Source: Labedaea rhizosphaerae (GTDB lineage Bacteria > Actinomycetota > Actinomycetes > Mycobacteriales > Pseudonocardiaceae). From it: a stretch of DNA of 64,000 nucleotides. Every line of letters starts with the position of its first letter. Positions within the stretch are counted from its first letter, which is position 1. The notes beneath the pieces were generated by a model. The model worked only from the letters and a program-made list of their open reading frames with translations, was not told where the DNA came from and ran no database searches. The DNA lies in contig NZ_SNXZ01000010.1 in NCBI RefSeq assembly GCF_004362825.1, forward strand, positions 26,406 through 90,405, in the 5' to 3' direction. Shown here piece after piece: positions 50,192 to 58,272 of the stretch. Made by a program: the position numbers and the translations under genes.

Positions 50192-50672
50192 GCGCGTGTG
50201 CTTGGACGTAACCGAGGGCCATGTCCAGCGCCGTCTCGAGTTGCCGGACATCGCGGGTGGTCCGGGCGAGGAGCAGGCCACCTTGCAGGGCGGCCATCAG
50301 GCCCGTGGCCAGCCGGCCGGGATCGGTGTCCGGTGCCAGTTCGCGGTTGTCCCGCGCACGCCTGATCGCCGCCGCCAGCAACGCCTCCCAGGCGGTGATG
50401 CCGGCCTGGACGGCCACGCGTCCAGTCTCCTCGCCATCGACGAGCAGGTCGGCCAGGCTGCAGATCGCGTAATCGCGCGTCCGTGCCAGGCGCACGACCT
50501 CGTCGCGCCACCGAACGAGGTCGTGCACGGACTCCATGGACTTCAGCAACGGCTTCTGTGCTGCCAGCAGCTTCTCGATCCCGGCTTGCACGGTCTCCGT
50601 GGTCGGGGCCTTTTCAGAGAGGTCGCAGTCCTGGCCGTAGTGGTCCACAAGGTCCACTATAAGCAATGGCAC
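50169..50672 (-). CDS. TetR-like protein lacking the DNA-binding domain
   Basis: Up to 167 residues from ATG 50672. The sequence aligns with the ligand domain of the adjacent TetR protein (VRWRDEVVRLARTRDYAICS against IRWRNALVQRNALQNGAYGC; GLMAALQGGLLLARTTRDV against the same motif) but has no helix-turn-helix. The first codons coincide with operator site b and a TATAGT -10-like box, so the true start may be further in, for example the Met of MESVHDLVRWRDE. It is either a truncated remnant or a regulator-sequestering protein. Confidence 0.7.
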   Translation of the reverse strand: MPLLIVDLVDHYGQDCDLSEKAPTTETVQAGIEKLLAAQKPLLKSMESVHDLVRWRDEVVRLARTRDYAICSLADLLVDGEETGRVAVQAGITAWEALLAAAIRRARDNRELAPDTDPGRLATGLMAALQGGLLLARTTRDVRQLETALDMALGYVQAHALTGRGTT

Positions 50673-50708
50673 TGACGTCTAACGCGGGTGGAGTGGACTA
50701 AATGGTCC
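50642..50708. promoter_or_regulatory. TetR-type operators, sites b and c
   Basis: Site b at 50642-50657 reads GTGGACCTTGTGGACC on the minus strand and directly follows TATAGT on that strand. Site c at 50693-50708 reads GTGGACTAAATGGTCC on the plus strand. Both lie in the upstream region of the truncated TetR gene. Confidence 0.75.
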
Positions 50709-50730
50709 TAGTGGGCGAAGGGGCGGCCGT

Positions 50731-51150
50731 TCATGCGATGTCGTCGCGGACGATGTGGATCGCGGCCTCCTCGGCGGACGCCGCGGATCCGTCCACGCCG
50801 ATGTCACGCGCGTAGAGGTAGGCGTACGGGGTGTCTTCGTCGGCGCCTTCGATGAGGCGTCCGGCGCGGTCGACACCGACCTCGTCGTCATACGGTTCGC
50901 CGTCGGTGTCGTTGCTGTCGCCGATCCCGTCGCCCTCGTCGTCCACCGCGATGTCCGGGACCTCACGGGCCAGCCGCCTTGCCAGTGGCTCGTGGCCCGC
51001 TACCTCGCGAGCCGTGACGCCCCAGTCGAAGGCGGCGATCGGCCGCTCCGGTGGCGAGTAGCCCTCGTCGAGCACGTCGGCGACGCCGCGGTCCTCGAGG
51101 CTCTCGTCGGGTTCGAGCAGTCCGGAGTCGTTGTCGATGTCGTCCCTCAC
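50731..51150 (-). CDS. DUF5709 domain-containing protein
   Basis: 139 residues, very acidic. It matches DUF5709: DSGLLEPDESLEDRGVADVL, the DEGYSPPERP motif, TAREVAGHE, and a C-terminal ASAEEAAIHIV. Function unknown; widespread in actinobacteria. GTG 51150 overlaps the DUF6510 stop, so it is the third gene of a leftward operon with the reductase. Confidence 0.82.
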   Translation of the reverse strand: MRDDIDNDSGLLEPDESLEDRGVADVLDEGYSPPERPIAAFDWGVTAREVAGHEPLARRLAREVPDIAVDDEGDGIGDSNDTDGEPYDDEVGVDRAGRLIEGADEDTPYAYLYARDIGVDGSAASAEEAAIHIVRDDIA

Positions 51151-51437
51151 CGCGGCGTCCCGCCGGGGAGGGCGACCCGAATGGACGCCGCGCCACGCAA
51201 GTCCAGCCACGCATCGGTCGGCGTGCTGACGAGGCGGCCCAGGACCGATGTGCATTCGGGGCAGCGGGCGACGAGCCCGGCGCCGTCGTAGACCCGGGCC
51301 TCGGCGAACCGGCTGGGGCGGGCGCACCGCGCACAGGTCAGCACGGCGTTCGTGGCGTCGATGCCGAGGGCCTCGCTGAACGGGCCGGCCGCGCCGTTGC
51401 CGTCGATGTGGTCGCTGTCCGAGATCGTGCTCATCAT
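51147..51437 (-). CDS. DUF6510 family zinc-ribbon protein
   Basis: 96 residues. Two Cys pairs form a zinc ribbon: LTCARCARPS and ARCPECTSVLGRLV. DUF6510 proteins usually accompany a ferredoxin reductase and a sulfite-oxidase-like protein, as here, and may be an electron-transfer or assembly partner. Start ATG 51437 or 51434 (tandem ATGATG; GGAGG favours the second). Overlaps neighbours on both sides. Confidence 0.8.
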   Translation of the reverse strand: MMSTISDSDHIDGNGAAGPFSEALGIDATNAVLTCARCARPSRFAEARVYDGAGLVARCPECTSVLGRLVSTPTDAWLDLRGAASIRVALPGGTPR

Positions 51438-52177
51438 CGTCCTCCGCTCGGTCCGAAGCGTTCGGTCCGGATGGTGCCGGGGTTCTGCCCTTGAGCCAGG
51501 AGGAGCACGGAGACCGTTTCCACGAAGCTGGTCGGGCCGCAGATGTAGGTGCGCGCGTCCATTCCGGACGGACGTGCGGCGGCGAGGTCGTCCGGGCCGA
51601 TCCGGCCCGCCGGGCGGTTGGTGCCGAACGCCTTGCGGGTGAACAAGATCGTGACGTCGAGCCCGGGACGGGACCGCAGCTCGGCGTCGTAGTAGATGTC
51701 GGCAGGGGTGCGCACGGAGTAGAGGAGGGTGAACGGTGGCGGGTCGGCGATGCGTGCCCGCTGCCGGACCATGGTCATGATCGGAACGATGCCGGAGCCG
51801 CCCGCGACCAGCAGCACCGGCATGGTCTCGGTGCCGTGCCAGGTGAACCAGCCGCCGATCGGTCCGCGCAGTTCGAGCTGGTCGCCCACGACCAGTTCGT
51901 CGACGAGGTAGGAGGAGACCTCGCCGCCAGGCAACCGCTGCACGGTCAGCTCGACGCGGTCGCCGTCGGCCGGGGCGGCGATGGAGTAGCTGCGCTGCGC
52001 GCTGTAACCATCGGAGGAGGTGAGCTTCACGTCGACGTGTTGTCCCGCGGCGTGGCCGGGCCAGCCGGGGACGTCGAACACGATCGTGCGTGCGGTCGGC
52101 GTCACTTCGCGGATCTCGACGGCCGTCGCGACCCGCCAGCCGAGGCGCAGCCGGGCGATCGTTGCCGGTTCGGTCAT
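51434..52177 (-). CDS. Ferredoxin/flavodoxin-type reductase (FAD/NAD(P)-binding)
   Basis: 247 residues. FNR family: FAD site QRSYSIAAP (RxYS) and GGEVSSYLVDEL, NAD(P) site LLVAGGSGIVPIMTMVRQR, and C-terminal TYICGPTSFVETV. No 2Fe-2S domain is fused, so an external carrier is needed. It lies 4 bp after the molybdopterin oxidoreductase gene, which suggests the reductase once supplied or still supplies electrons to it. Confidence 0.9.
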   Translation of the reverse strand: MTEPATIARLRLGWRVATAVEIREVTPTARTIVFDVPGWPGHAAGQHVDVKLTSSDGYSAQRSYSIAAPADGDRVELTVQRLPGGEVSSYLVDELVVGDQLELRGPIGGWFTWHGTETMPVLLVAGGSGIVPIMTMVRQRARIADPPPFTLLYSVRTPADIYYDAELRSRPGLDVTILFTRKAFGTNRPAGRIGPDDLAAARPSGMDARTYICGPTSFVETVSVLLLAQGQNPGTIRTERFGPSGGR

Positions 52178-52181
52178 CGGC

Positions 52182-52781
52182 TCAGTCGCCGGTGTAGCGC
52201 TGTTCGCGCCACGGGTCGCCGTAGTTGTGGTAGCCGAGCTGTTCCCAGAACCCTGGTTCGTCGTCGTCGAGGAGGTCGATGCCCGTCACCCATTTCGCCG
52301 ACTTCCAGAAGTAGAGGTGTGGCACCAGCAGCCGCGCCGGGCCACCGTGCACCCCCGGCAGATCCTCACCGTCGAAGCGGTAGGCGATCCACGCCTTGCC
52401 GTCGAGCAAGTCCTCCAGCGGCAGGTTTGTCGTGTAGCCGCCATAGGAACGAACCAGCGCGTAGTCGGCGGCCGTCTACACGTTCTCGAACAGGGTGTCG
52501 AGGGAGACGCCCTCCCAGGTGGTGCCGAACTTCGACCATTTGGTCACACAATGGATGTCCACGGTCGGCCGCTCGGCCGGCAGCGCCATGAGCTCGCGCC
52601 ACGTCCACGTGGTCTCCGTCCCGGTCTCCGCGCGGATGGTGAACCGCCACGCATCGAGGGGAACCGTCGGGGTCGGCCCGGCCTGCAGCACCGGGAAGCC
52701 CTCGGTCAGGTACTGGCCGGGCGGCAGGTCCGCGGCGGGACGGTCACGGCGCCCCTGAAACCCTCTGCTGATCACACTCAT
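52182..52781 (-). pseudogene. Sulfite oxidase-like molybdopterin oxidoreductase with an in-frame amber codon
   Basis: The gene reads in one frame for 199 codons from ATG 52781 (GGAGG upstream) except for TAG at 52476-52478. Before it: an oxidoreductase molybdopterin domain with the Cys-containing DIHCVTKWSKFGTTWEGVSL motif; after it: TAADYALVRSYGGYTTNLPL, GGPARLLVPHLYFWKSAKWV and a complete GYHNYGDPWREQRY end. The residue at the stop is usually Glu or Gln, so a single base change explains it. Everything else is well preserved, so the lesion is recent, a sequencing error, or read through. Confidence 0.88.
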
Positions 52782-52814
52782 CTACACCTCCGGAGTCGAA
52801 GTCGAAGCATAACT

Positions 52815-52904
52815 GAACTAAAAGGTCCACTCCAGCAGGGCTATGCTCAAGGCTCCCAATGGGAACCTGGCTAGGATGCCGCTTGCGGGTGGACTGTGTG
52901 GTCC
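52815..52904. promoter_or_regulatory. TetR-type operators, sites d and e, in a divergent promoter region
   Basis: Site d at 52815-52830 reads GTGGACCTTTTAGTTC on the minus strand, upstream of a TATGCT -10-like box for the oxidoreductase gene. Site e at 52889-52904 reads GTGGACTGTGTGGTCC, 16 bp before the start at 52920. Both match the consensus of sites a-f. Confidence 0.75.
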
Positions 52905-52919
52905 GCTGAGAGGGAGATC

Positions 52920-53507
52920 GTGCCAACCAACCTCGACCGGATCCGGGCGGAGATCGTTGGTCACCAGTCCAACGCCTGGGCGCGCGACCTCGGCTACGAA
53001 CCGATCTATTCCGTGGCTCCGGCCGCCCGGATCGCGCTCATCGGACAGGCACCCGGCCGCAAGGCCCAGGAAAGCGGCGTGCCTTGGGACGATGCCAGCG
53101 GCGTGAAGCTGCGCGGCTGGCTCGGCGTCGACGACGAGCAGTTCTACGACCCGAGCCTGTTCGCGATCCTCCCGATGGACTTCTACTACCCGGGCAAAGG
53201 CACCTCCGGGGATCTGCCGCCGCGCCGGGACTTCGCGGGCCTGTGGCACGAACGCATCCTCGGTGAGCTGCCGGACCTCGTCCTCACGATCCTGGTGGGC
53301 GGGTACGCCCAGAAGCACTACCTGGGAGAGCGGGCGAAGCCGAGCCTGACCGAGACCGTGCGCGCCTACGCGGAGTACCTGCCGTGCACGATCCCGCTGG
53401 TGCATTCCTCGTCGCTGAACTTCCGCTGGCACGCCAGGAACCCCTGGTTCGAGGCGGAGGTCGTCCCCGTGTTGCGATCGCTGGTTGCTGAAGCGATCAC
53501 CGCCTAG
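52920..53507 (+). CDS. Uracil-DNA glycosylase family protein
   Basis: 195 residues. UDG-fold hallmarks: IALIGQAPGRKAQESGVPWD (motif 1 region), DFYYPGKGTSGDLPPRRDFA, ILVGGYAQKHYLG, and the C-terminal VHSSSLNFRWHARNPWF (motif 2 with His-Ser-Ser). It resembles the subgroup of small UDG-like proteins whose activity is unproven. GTG 52920 with AGGGAG is chosen. Operator-like site e lies 16 bp upstream, so this gene probably belongs to the TetR regulon. Confidence 0.85.
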   Translation: MPTNLDRIRAEIVGHQSNAWARDLGYEPIYSVAPAARIALIGQAPGRKAQESGVPWDDASGVKLRGWLGVDDEQFYDPSLFAILPMDFYYPGKGTSGDLPPRRDFAGLWHERILGELPDLVLTILVGGYAQKHYLGERAKPSLTETVRAYAEYLPCTIPLVHSSSLNFRWHARNPWFEAEVVPVLRSLVAEAITA

Positions 53508-53922
53508 TGGCGATACGTCCACCTGGGACCATATAGTCCACTTCGGCATGACGATCGTCGGGGCCGATGTCAGGAGAAGCGGATGGCGCTGTCGCTGGCG
53601 GATCTGCAGCACCGGAACGAAGAGCGTGCCTGAGGCTTTCGTTCCGATGCTCCTCGCGGCCGTCGATGGTCAGACGAAGGTGAACAGCCGGTCGGCTTCG
53701 AAGCGCGAAATCGGGGAGGTGTACACCCTCGAGGGCTCGGGATAGCCAAGGGCCAGCAGACCCCGCACCAGCCTTCTCGTCGATGGTGCCTCTTGTTCGG
53801 TCATGAGCATGAAGACCTTGCCGCGCACCTTGCAGAGATCCCAATCGGGTCGAATCGGCGCTCGAAATCGGCACCGGGCAGCTCCACAGCAGTCGCCTGC
53901 GATCTTCTGCAGCTCCTGTCGC
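53508..53922. other. Decayed intergenic region with operator site f and gene remnants
   Basis: Site f (53526-53541) reads GTGGACTATATGGTCC on the minus strand and contains TATAGT on the plus strand. Behind it, AGGAG and ATG 53583 start a reading frame of only 16 codons (MALSLADLQHRNEERA, stop 53633), which looks like the remnant of an operator-controlled gene. On the minus strand 53670-53804 encodes a 44-residue fragment ending FEADRLFTFV. No intact gene is seen. Confidence 0.55.
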
Positions 53923-54441
53923 TCACCGCGTGCGCTGACGGTAGGCCCACGTGAGGACGAGCAAGGCCGGGCCCCAGAGGTTCAGCGGCGCGTAGCAGAC
54001 CACGAAGACGATCGCCCAGACCGGGCCGGCCATCTGCCGGGCTTGCACGCCGGTCCACACGGGCCAGAAGCCGACTGTCCAAATGAGAATCAACAGGATC
54101 GAGCCCATGGTGGCGGCGATGATGGCGGCTGGCGGGTGAACCGGCCGGCCGCCGATGATCGGGATCCACGTGGGGACCACCTCGCCCCACGGGCGGACAA
54201 GCCCGAACCCGGTCAAGGCAACGGCTTCGGCGAAGATCGAGATCGCGAGGACGTAGACGGCCGGCCAGCCGCGCAAGACCTGGCTGTGCCCGGTCTCGTC
54301 GAGCATGCCCATCGAAAACCCGAGCGCGACGGTGAGCCGCCACAAACCGGATGGCAGCACGAAGAACGGGATCACGTGCGCCAGCCGGTCGGCCCACCGC
54401 GGCACCGGACGCGCCGTCGTCGTGCGGGCGTCAACGACCAT
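53923..54441 (-). CDS. Integral membrane protein
   Basis: 172 residues with four hydrophobic helices (IPFFVLPSGLWRLTVALGFS; VYVLAISIFAEAVALTGFGL; AAIIAATMGSILLILIW; MAGPVWAIVFVVCYAPLNLW). Function unknown. ATG 54441 lies 18 bp after the SDR stop, so it closes the epimerase-sigma-SDR operon. It could act as a sensor or anti-sigma-like partner, but nothing in the sequence shows this. Confidence 0.75.
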   Translation of the reverse strand: MVVDARTTTARPVPRWADRLAHVIPFFVLPSGLWRLTVALGFSMGMLDETGHSQVLRGWPAVYVLAISIFAEAVALTGFGLVRPWGEVVPTWIPIIGGRPVHPPAAIIAATMGSILLILIWTVGFWPVWTGVQARQMAGPVWAIVFVVCYAPLNLWGPALLVLTWAYRQRTR

Positions 54442-54458
54442 CTGATACGTCGATCCGG

Positions 54459-55211
54459 TCACCACGGGACAGGTCCGTCGGCGCTGAGGAAGGCGGCCGT
54501 GCCGCCGGTCGCATCCCCGATGGCCGCCTGCACGACGACCTCCGCCCCTTGCGCGACGGTGAGCACGCCCGTGTGGTTGTTGCTGTCCGTCGCCACGAAG
54601 CCCGGTGCGACCACGTTGACGGCGATCCCGTCGGCACTCAACTCTTTCGCGTACTGGACGGTGAGCGCGTTGAGCGCGGACTTGGACGGCAGGTAAGCCG
54701 CCGACGGCAGGAGCCCAGCCAGCGGGCCGGACAGATCGGCGTTGAGGGTCACGGAACCACCGTGACTGCTCACGTTCACGACGCGTGCGGCCTTTGCCCG
54801 GCGAAGCAGCGGGAGCATGGCGTTGGTGACCCGGATCACGCCGAGCACGTTCGTCTCGAACACGGCGCGAACCATGTCCACGTCGACGGAACTGGGCACC
54901 TGGTCGTGCGCGTCCGCCGGGTCCACCGGCCCGGAGCCGGTGATGCCCGCGTTGTTCACCAGGACGTCGAGGTGGCCGAACCGCTCGTCGATCCACCGCG
55001 CGGCGGCTTGCACCACGTCTTGGTCGGTGACGTCGAGCCGCAGCGCGTACGCGTCGGCACCCGTGGCCCGCAAGTCGTCGGCGATCGCTTCGCCGCGCCG
55101 GACGTCTCGCGCCCCGAGGAGCACGGTCATGCCCAGCGCGGCCAGCTTCGCGGCGATGCCGCTGCCGATTCCCCGGTTCGCTCCCGTGACGACGGCGATT
55201 TCCTGTTCCAT
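54459..55211 (-). CDS. Short-chain dehydrogenase/reductase
   Basis: 250 residues. Classical SDR: cofactor site TGANRGIGSGIA, NNAGITGSG, catalytic Ser in VVNVSSHGG and Tyr-x3-Lys in AAYLPSKSAL, and the final DGPVPW typical of carbonyl reductase-like SDRs. ATG 55211 is preferred (AAGGA 6 bases upstream); ATG 55217 overlaps the sigma factor stop and is an alternative. Substrate unknown. Confidence 0.9.
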   Translation of the reverse strand: MEQEIAVVTGANRGIGSGIAAKLAALGMTVLLGARDVRRGEAIADDLRATGADAYALRLDVTDQDVVQAAARWIDERFGHLDVLVNNAGITGSGPVDPADAHDQVPSSVDVDMVRAVFETNVLGVIRVTNAMLPLLRRAKAARVVNVSSHGGSVTLNADLSGPLAGLLPSAAYLPSKSALNALTVQYAKELSADGIAVNVVAPGFVATDSNNHTGVLTVAQGAEVVVQAAIGDATGGTAAFLSADGPVPW

Positions 55212-55213
55212 GG

Positions 55214-56149
55214 TCATTCCTTTGTGGTGTCGGCGTTCGAGCGCGCCTGGATGGTGTCGTGGACGACCGCCCAGCCGTCGGCGACCGGTGCGATGTGGGC
55301 GAGCTTGTCGGGGTTGGTGACGGCGTGGATCGTCTGGATCCGTCCTTCGACGATGTCCAGCGCCCAGGTGTTGATGATCCGTCCACTGTGGTCCCAGAAG
55401 ATGGCACCGGGCTGCCCGTTCACCTGGTGCGGCTCGACAACGCCGCCGATGCGCAGGAACGGGACGACCAACGCGGTGAGCAGCCGGGCGACGTTGTCCA
55501 CGCCGAAGATGCCCGAGCCCCAACGCGGGGCCTTCCCCCCGCTGTCGCCGACCACCGCCACGTCCTCGGCGAGCAGCGTCCGGAGCCGCTCGACGTCGCC
55601 GTCGCGGAAGGCGTCGAAGAACCGGTCGGCGAGTTCGGCGCGCTCGCGGCGATCGACGCGGAACCGGGGCCGGCCCGCCTGCATGTGCCGGCGCGCCCGG
55701 GCGACGTGCTGGCGGCAAGCCGCCTCCGAGCGTTCGACCGCGGCCGCGACGTCGCCGTACCCGAAGCCGAACACGTCGTGCAGCACGAAAGCCGCTCGTT
55801 CCAACGGAGTCAGCCGTTCGAGCAACACCAGCGCCGCCATCGACACCGAGTCGGCCAGTTCCGCGGACCGCGCCGGGTCCTGGTACTGGTCGTCCAGCAG
55901 TGGCTCGGGGAACCACGGCCCGACGTAGTCCTCGCGGCGGACGCGGGCCGAACGCAACACGTTGATCGAGATCCGGGTGACCACGGCCGACAGGTACGCC
56001 TTCGGCGACGCGGGCTCGGCCGGGCTTGCCTCGTAGCGCAACCAGGTCTCCTGGACGGCATCCTCGGCCTCGGTGACGCTGCCGAGGATCCGGTAGGCGA
56101 TCGATTGCAACATCGGTCGCACCTGCTCGAAGTCTTCGACCTTGGTCAC
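55214..56149 (-). CDS. ECF sigma factor, SigJ-like with C-terminal SnoaL domain
   Basis: 311 residues. Sigma region 2 reads FEQVRPMLQSIAYRILGSVT and EAEDAVQETWLRYEAS; region 4 reads LLERLTPLERAAFVLHDVFG with helix-turn-helix YGDVAAAVERSEAACRQHVA. The C-terminal 120 residues form an NTF2/SnoaL-like domain (FFDAFRDGDVERLRTLLAED), as in ECF41/SigJ sigma factors, where it controls activity in place of an anti-sigma factor. ECF41 genes typically neighbour SDR- or DUF-type oxidoreductase genes, as here. GTG 56149 overlaps the epimerase stop. Confidence 0.92.
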   Translation of the reverse strand: MTKVEDFEQVRPMLQSIAYRILGSVTEAEDAVQETWLRYEASPAEPASPKAYLSAVVTRISINVLRSARVRREDYVGPWFPEPLLDDQYQDPARSAELADSVSMAALVLLERLTPLERAAFVLHDVFGFGYGDVAAAVERSEAACRQHVARARRHMQAGRPRFRVDRRERAELADRFFDAFRDGDVERLRTLLAEDVAVVGDSGGKAPRWGSGIFGVDNVARLLTALVVPFLRIGGVVEPHQVNGQPGAIFWDHSGRIINTWALDIVEGRIQTIHAVTNPDKLAHIAPVADGWAVVHDTIQARSNADTTKE

Positions 56150-57078
56150 CGCAGGCCGTCCTTGAACCCTTGACGCCACGACCGGTAACGCGGTTGCCAA
56201 TCCAGCTCACGCTTGGCTTTGGCGTTCGAGAAGCCGCGGCCCTCGGTCATCATGATCACCGCGACCTCACCGGCCACCAGCCGCGCGAGCCATCTCGGAA
56301 TCCGCCGCGGCGGTTTCGCTCCTGCACACTCCGCGAGGTACGGCAGCCATTCGCTGGCAGGCGCCGGCTCGTCGTCGACGATGTTGAACACGCCGCTCGC
56401 CTTCTGCTCCACCGCGAGCACGGTCGCGGCGGCCGCGTCGTCGAGGTGCACCCACGAGCCGTACCCGGTCGCGCGGCCGACCAAGGGGAACTGGCGCTTG
56501 CGGATCAGCTCGACCTGGTCGTCGCTGGCGCCCGGACCGTAGAACGCGCCGTAGCGCAACACCGCGCCACCAGCGGCCAGGACGACGTCCTCGACGTGAC
56601 GAAGGGCGGCCATCGACGTGTGGGCGGCGGTTCCTTCCTGCAGGTCCAGCGGGTCGTCCTCGGTCTTGACCCAGCCGCCCTCGCGCAAACCGTTCCAGTT
56701 CGCGTAGCCCTGAGCCACGAAGTGCCGGACCCCATGAGCCTCGGCCGCGGCAAGCAGGTGATCTGTGCCCTCGGTCCGCAACCGGACGGTCGGCACCGCC
56801 CACCGGTCGAAGTGCTTGAAATCGGGCTTTCCCGCGTGCCGCAACGAAATCCCGGTCATCTGGTGAACGATCACATCCGGCCGGGCATCCCGGACCGCGG
56901 CACCGACCGAAGCCGCATCCAGCCCATCCATGACCACGGCCTCGGCACCCAACCCGGTCAACACACCCGACTTCGCGGCGCTGGTGGTAGTCGCCGTCAC
57001 CTGGTGACCTCTACCGACCAACTGCGGAACAAGCCGCCGCCCCAGCACACCCGTGCCCCCGGCCACGAACACCCGCAT
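56146..57078 (-). CDS. NAD-dependent epimerase/dehydratase
   Basis: 310 residues. Extended SDR with MRVFVAGGTGVLGRRLVPQL as nucleotide-binding motif, a GYGSWVHLDDAAAATVLA segment and FNIVDDEPAP. The active-site Tyr-x3-Lys motif is not conserved in the expected place, so an isomerase or nucleoside-diphosphate sugar role is unlikely; NmrA-like or sensing functions are possible. First gene of the leftward sigma-factor operon and likely a sigma factor target. Confidence 0.85.
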   Translation of the reverse strand: MRVFVAGGTGVLGRRLVPQLVGRGHQVTATTTSAAKSGVLTGLGAEAVVMDGLDAASVGAAVRDARPDVIVHQMTGISLRHAGKPDFKHFDRWAVPTVRLRTEGTDHLLAAAEAHGVRHFVAQGYANWNGLREGGWVKTEDDPLDLQEGTAAHTSMAALRHVEDVVLAAGGAVLRYGAFYGPGASDDQVELIRKRQFPLVGRATGYGSWVHLDDAAAATVLAVEQKASGVFNIVDDEPAPASEWLPYLAECAGAKPPRRIPRWLARLVAGEVAVIMMTEGRGFSNAKAKRELDWQPRYRSWRQGFKDGLR

Positions 57079-57387
57079 GATCAACGCCCCCTCTCGATCC
57101 CGACTGCTTCCGCAATCGAGACAACACAGCCCACCCCACCTGTGACACGCGGCTGAGGACACTCTCAGCGTCGGCAGACGTCGGGGGCAAGATCGCAGGG
57201 TTTGTCCCGCGATGGGTGTTTCAGGCGTTGTTGATGAGCAGGTTTCAGGGCTCGGCAAGCGGTCGTCGAAGGTGATGGCGAAGGTGTTGAGTACGGGCTT
57301 CCGGCCTGCGCGACCGGGTACGTGTCCCTCGTCTTCCCGATAGCTCAGCGGCCGCCGGCCGCGGCTGTCCGGGGTTCGTCGAGTCCG
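57079..57387. other. Intergenic region, possible transposase remnant
   Basis: 309 bp without an intact gene. On the minus strand around 57255-57325 one frame reads GRAGRKPVLNTFAITFDDRL, which resembles the tail of a transposase, but no start, inverted repeat or catalytic motif is present. The part next to 57078 should hold the promoter of the epimerase operon. Confidence 0.35.
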
Positions 57388-58173
57388 TCAGAAGCCGGGG
57401 AACACGCGGCGCAAGTCGTCGAGCGTGACGCCGCCGTCGACGGTGATGCCCTTGTCGAACGGTGGCTTGAGACGACCACTGAGCAGCCGGACGAACGCTT
57501 CCAGTGGCCCGTTGAACGTCGCGGACGGTGACTCGAGGTGGTCCACGACGGTGACCGCGTCGTCGATCACCAGACCAGCACCCCGCGCCGCCCCCGGGAT
57601 CGCGACGGAGAGCGGGGCCGCGAGCTCGGCCGGCTTTGCGACCCAGTTCAGCATGAAGCCCAGAGGACCGGCCAAGAGGTCGACGAGAACCGCTGCCGAG
57701 TCGGTGTCCACCCCGGCTTCGGGGTCGAGAGCCACGCGCACGTCCCACGAGTGGTTGGCCACCTCGTTGAGCCGCATGCCCAGAGCGGTCAGCAGCGAGA
57801 CCGGCTCTGGAAGGAAGCCGAAGTCGACCGTCAGCGACGAGAGCTGCCCCGGTGTGAGCGCCTCGACCGTGTCGAGCCAGCGGCTGTTGTGCTCCACGAA
57901 ACCGTCGGCCTGCGCGCGCGGCGCGGACGCGTCCCAGCGGGCCCAAATCGTCTGGTTGTCCGCCGCGGTGACCGTCTCTCCGGCGGCCTGGGCGATCGGT
58001 GCCCGGCCGATCTCCGCGCCGCTGCCGAGGTGCGAAAGGACCTGGGCGACCGTCCACTCCTCGGCACCGCTGGTCAAGGCCAGTTGGTCGTCGGTGATGG
58101 TGCCGACGAGGCCGGTGAGCACGTCGTGCTCAGCACGCAGGGCCGTGATCGTTCGGTCCACGAGTTGGTTCAT
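57388..58173 (-). CDS. Maleylpyruvate isomerase N-terminal (DinB-like) family protein
   Basis: 261 residues. The N-terminal four-helix DinB/MDMPI domain is recognisable: [38 protein letters not shown] with the metal-ligand His, and [17 protein letters not shown] with a further His. The C-terminal 80 residues are an SCP2-like lipid-binding region ([20 protein letters not shown]). Members in actinobacteria use mycothiol as cofactor (family knowledge). Divergent from the glyoxalase fusion gene. Confidence 0.87.
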   Translation of the reverse strand: MNQLVDRTITALRAEHDVLTGLVGTITDDQLALTSGAEEWTVAQVLSHLGSGAEIGRAPIAQAAGETVTAADNQTIWARWDASAPRAQADGFVEHNSRWLDTVEALTPGQLSSLTVDFGFLPEPVSLLTALGMRLNEVANHSWDVRVALDPEAGVDTDSAAVLVDLLAGPLGFMLNWVAKPAELAAPLSVAIPGAARGAGLVIDDAVTVVDHLESPSATFNGPLEAFVRLLSGRLKPPFDKGITVDGGVTLDDLRRVFPGF

Positions 58174-58272
58174 GTCATCGACAACCCCCGAACCCATGCG
58201 AGTGTTCCGCCGACCACGCCACGTGGTGGGCAGACTCGTTACCCTCGTGTTCACACGCGGAGGAGGACTGGC

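Noticed and set aside
57079-57387. Insertion sequence remnant
   Set aside because: Only about 20 residues resemble a transposase tail; no inverted repeats, target duplication or DDE motif could be found, so it is noted only as a possibility.
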